A stretch of DNA of 64,000 nucleotides from an uncultured Muribaculaceae bacterium (GTDB lineage Bacteria; Bacteroidota; Bacteroidia; Bacteroidales; Muribaculaceae). The stretch covers positions 22,988 through 86,987 of the forward strand of contig CAJUBL010000001.1 in NCBI GenBank assembly GCA_910584665.1, given 5' to 3'. Within the stretch, counting starts at the first letter, position 1. Each line of letters begins with the position of its first letter. Below the pieces are notes generated by a model. That model saw nothing but the letters and a program-made list of their open reading frames with translations. It made no database searches and had not been told where the DNA came from. The translations under genes and the position numbers were made by a program. Of the stretch, positions 61,548-64,000 are shown piece after piece.

Positions 61548-63806
61548 ATGAACCCAATCAAGAAAGCCATCACACTGCCCGACGGACGTGTAATCACACT
61601 CGAGACGGGCAAGCTGGCAAAGCAAGCTGATGGAGCTGTCGAACTGCGCATGGGAGGTACCATGCTGCTCGCTACCGTAGTATCGGCCAAGGAAGCCGGT
61701 GAAGGGGTAGATTTCATGCCTCTGCAGGTAGAGTACAAGGAGAAATTCTCTTCAGCCGGACGTTTTCCCGGCGGTTTCCTCAAACGGGAGGGTCGCGCGA
61801 GCGACTATGAGGTCCTTACCGCCCGTCTTGTTGACCGCGTGTTGCGTCCGTTGTTCCCCGATAACTATCATGCCGACACATTTGTCAATATCATCATGTT
61901 CTCGTCAGACGGACAGGACATGCCTGATGCTCTTGCCGGACTGGCGGCGTCGGCAGCCCTCGCTGTCAGTGATATACCGTTCAACGGTCCTATCTCTGAG
62001 GTGCGTGTAGCCCGTATCAACGGCGAGTTTGTAATCAATCCTACATTCGATCAGCTTGAAAATGCCGATATGGAACTGATGGTAGGTGCCACCTACGACA
62101 ACATCATGATGGTAGAGGGTGAGATGAATGAGGTGTCGGAGGCCGATCTTCTCAATGCTCTCAAGGCTGCACATGCAGCCATAAGGGAGCAGTGCAAGGT
62201 ACAGATGGAACTTGCCGAGGCTGTCGGTTCTACTGTTAAGCGCGAGTATTGTCATGAGGTCAATGACGAGGCTCTCCGTCAGGATGTCCATGACAAGTGT
62301 TATGATAAGGCTTATGCTATAGCCAAGGCCGGATCGGCCGATAAGCACTGGCGTCAGAATTCTTTCGACGCCATCTGTCAGGAGTACATAGACTCACTTC
62401 CGGAGGAGGAGCGTGACGAGAAGGCGCCGTTGGTAAAACGTTACTATCACGATGTGGAGAAGGAAGCTGTGCGTCGCTGCATACTTGACGAGGGTATACG
62501 TCTTGACGGCCGCAAGACTACTGAGATCCGTCCCATCTGGTGTGAGGTCGACTATCTGCCGGGACCTCACGGATCGGCTGTGTTCACCCGTGGCGAGACT
62601 CAGTCGCTGTCTACCGTTACCTTGGGTACCAAGCTTGACGAGAAAATTCTCGATGACGTGCTCAATCAGGGTAAGGAGCGCTTCCTGCTTCATTACAACT
62701 TCCCGCCTTTCTCGACCGGTGAGGCCAAGGCGCAGCGTGGTGTAGGCCGTCGTGAGATAGGTCACGGCAATCTTGCCCATCGTGCTCTCAAGCGCATGTT
62801 CCCTGATGATTTCCCCTACGTTTGCCGCGTAGTGAGCGATATCCTCGAGAGTAACGGTTCGTCGTCGATGGCTACCGTGTGTGCAGGTACTCTTGCTCTC
62901 CTTGATGCCGGTGTCAGAATGAAACGTCCTGTCAGCGGTATCGCCATGGGTCTTATCACCGATACTGCCAGTGACAAATATGCTATCCTGTCTGATATTC
63001 TCGGTGACGAGGACCACCTCGGCGACATGGACTTTAAGGTAACCGGTACCCGTGACGGTATCACTGCCACCCAGATGGATATCAAGTGTGACGGTCTTTC
63101 TTACGAGATACTTGAGCGTGCTCTCAATCAGGCCCGTGACGGACGTCTTCACATTCTTGACATCATTGAACAGACAATTCCCGCTCCACGCGAGGATTAT
63201 AAACCTCATGTACCACGCATTGTAACCATGCTCATACCAAAGGAACTTATCGGTGCTGTCATAGGCCCGGGCGGAAAGGTCATTCAGGGTATTCAGGAGG
63301 CCAGCGGTGCTACAGTGTCGATCGACGAGATCGAGGATGGCGGTTATATCGAGGTCGCCGCGTCCAACAAGGCATCTATTGATAAGGCTCTCGAGATGAT
63401 CAATGCCATAGTACAGCTTCCCGAGGAGGGCAAGGTATACACCGGTAAGGTCCGCTCGATACTTGACTTCGGTGCATTTGTGGAATTTATGCCTAACCGC
63501 GATGGTCTGCTGCACATCAGCGAGATCTCATGGGAGCGTATCGAAAATATGGAGGCCAGCGGTCTGAAAGAGGGTGATACTGTAGAGGTGAAACTCATTG
63601 AGATCGACAAGAAGACAGGTAAGTACCGTCTGTCGATGCGTGCCCTCCAGCCCAAGCCGGAAGGATACGTAGAGCCTCAGCGCCGTGAACGTGGCGAGCG
63701 TCCCCGTCGCGAGGGAGGAGATCGTCGCGAACGTCGTGACGGAGACCGCCGTCCCCGTCGTGAAGGTGATCGTGGAGAGCGCCGTGAGCGTCGCAATGAC
63801 GATTGA
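61548..63806 (+). CDS. pnp: Polyribonucleotide nucleotidyltransferase (PNPase)
   Basis: It degrades RNA 3' to 5' with phosphate in the cytoplasm. The 752-residue protein has a first RNase PH domain (about residues 5-140; SAGRFPGGFLKREGRASDYE), an all-helical segment, a second RNase PH domain with the catalytic region (HYNFPPFSTGEAKAQRGVGR, DILESNGSSSMATVCAGTLA, KVTGTRDGITATQMDIKCDG), a KH domain (IPKELIGAVIGPGGKVIQGI, about 565) and an S1 domain (VYTGKVRSILDFGAFVEFMP, about 630). From about 705 the tail is Arg/Glu/Asp/Gly-rich low-complexity sequence (RRERGERPRREGGDRRERRD and similar), longer than in E. coli. Confidence 0.96.
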   Translation: MNPIKKAITLPDGRVITLETGKLAKQADGAVELRMGGTMLLATVVSAKEAGEGVDFMPLQVEYKEKFSSAGRFPGGFLKREGRASDYEVLTARLVDRVLRPLFPDNYHADTFVNIIMFSSDGQDMPDALAGLAASAALAVSDIPFNGPISEVRVARINGEFVINPTFDQLENADMELMVGATYDNIMMVEGEMNEVSEADLLNALKAAHAAIREQCKVQMELAEAVGSTVKREYCHEVNDEALRQDVHDKCYDKAYAIAKAGSADKHWRQNSFDAICQEYIDSLPEEERDEKAPLVKRYYHDVEKEAVRRCILDEGIRLDGRKTTEIRPIWCEVDYLPGPHGSAVFTRGETQSLSTVTLGTKLDEKILDDVLNQGKERFLLHYNFPPFSTGEAKAQRGVGRREIGHGNLAHRALKRMFPDDFPYVCRVVSDILESNGSSSMATVCAGTLALLDAGVRMKRPVSGIAMGLITDTASDKYAILSDILGDEDHLGDMDFKVTGTRDGITATQMDIKCDGLSYEILERALNQARDGRLHILDIIEQTIPAPREDYKPHVPRIVTMLIPKELIGAVIGPGGKVIQGIQEASGATVSIDEIEDGGYIEVAASNKASIDKALEMINAIVQLPEEGKVYTGKVRSILDFGAFVEFMPNRDGLLHISEISWERIENMEASGLKEGDTVEVKLIEIDKKTGKYRLSMRALQPKPEGYVEPQRRERGERPRREGGDRRERRDGDRRPRREGDRGERRERRNDD

Positions 63807-63828
63807 TTGATAAACTGACTGTTATTAT

Positions 63829-63868
63829 AAGCGGGTGACTCTGTCAGGGGTTGCCCGCTTCTGTTTTA
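63829..63868 (+). terminator. Rho-independent terminator after pnp
   Basis: A stem of AAGCGGG (63829-63835) with CCCGCTT (63854-63860) is followed by CTGTTTTATT. The loop of 18 nt is large, so the call is moderate. Confidence 0.6.
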
Positions 63869-63904
63869 TTCGGTCTGCTGTCGTATTATTGAACTGATTT
63901 CGAG

Positions 63905-63912
63905 TATGTTTG
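63905..63912 (+). promoter_or_regulatory. Promoter -7 box of the gene at the right edge
   Basis: TATGTTTG matches TAnnTTTG. A start near 63919 would place the ATG at 63941 22 nt downstream, a usual leader length in this window. Confidence 0.4.
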
Positions 63913-63940
63913 AACTTGACAAAACTTCAGATTCAGAGGC

Positions 63941-64000
63941 ATGTCCGAGACTGTTCCGATCTCCGACTCTGTCATTATGGAACCCCATAACTCCGTCATC
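63941..64000 (+). CDS. Start of an unidentified gene cut by the window end
   Basis: From ATG 63941 the frame is open to the last base (20 codons, MSETVPISDSVIMEPHNSVI). The short sequence does not let me name a family. A second frame from ATG 63906 is also open, but it begins inside the predicted -7 box, so 63941 is preferred. Confidence 0.35.
   Translation, partial: MSETVPISDSVIMEPHNSVI

Noticed and set aside
62394..63515. A 373-codon open frame on the minus strand
   Set aside because: It is antisense to the conserved core of pnp, a strongly biased gene in which long antisense frames arise by codon use.
1..64000. tRNA, rRNA, integrase, transposase or toxin-antitoxin genes
   Set aside because: I looked in the intergenic gaps for cloverleaf 3' ends and for recombinase or transposase motifs in the frames and found none.

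Overview
The window reads as a chromosomal segment of a gut-type Bacteroidales bacterium, most likely a Muribaculaceae-like lineage; the family-level placement is inference. The evidence is a SusC/SusD pair, GH92 and GH130 mannosidases, a DUF6377 regulator, tandem DUF1573 proteins, a PorV homologue, a PAP2/Aur1-type sphingolipid head-group enzyme, 2-oxoglutarate:ferredoxin oxidoreductase, and Bacteroidetes promoters of the form TTTG-N19~22-TAnnTTTG in front of many genes. Shine-Dalgarno sites are mostly absent, so several starts were chosen from -7 boxes, signal peptides and overlaps. I see no tRNA, rRNA, CRISPR array, transposase or prophage.

Layout. 1-2.7 kb: end of the korA-korB operon and a terminator. 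2.7-11 kb: a secreted GH92, a convergent lipid kinase, and a SusC/SusD pair with its own leader and terminator. 11-18 kb: housekeeping genes pheT, yebC, ribE and mutS, flanked on both sides by copies of a dispersed inverted-repeat element. 18.3-25.3 kb: a tight four-gene glycan operon (GH92, GH92, GH130, SGNH hydrolase) that fits trimming of mannose-rich host or yeast glycans. 25.4-33.3 kb: a frameshifted OmpA-like gene, a DUF6377 membrane regulator, serS-yqeY, a TIGR02757 protein, an outer-membrane phospholipase A and gap. 33.6-37.9 kb: an operon of ATP-grasp, GtrA, CDP-alcohol phosphatidyltransferase, PAP2/Aur1-like enzyme and pdxA, which looks like an inositol-lipid/sphingolipid head-group locus. 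38-45.8 kb: a lipoprotein with a type IX-like C-terminus, two DUF1573 proteins, rlmN, yidC, porV and ispF. 46-52.9 kb: a tripartite RND efflux operon whose pump carries an extra hydrophobic insertion, followed by lpxA. 53-59.3 kb: a small type IX-tail protein, a tandem promoter-module repeat, then rel, pgpH and yihY (ppGpp, c-di-AMP and membrane functions). 59.6-64 kb: rpsA and pnp, each with its own promoter and terminator, and the start of one more gene.

Most genes are ordinary core Bacteroidales genes. The parts most worth a second look are the about 75-bp tandem modules that each end in or start with a consensus promoter box upstream of rel; the dispersed cruciform repeat family in three intergenic regions; the lipid head-group operon; the A7-tract frameshift in the OmpA-like gene; the RND pump with about 70 extra residues; and the coexistence of PorV with two type IX-like C-terminal tails.
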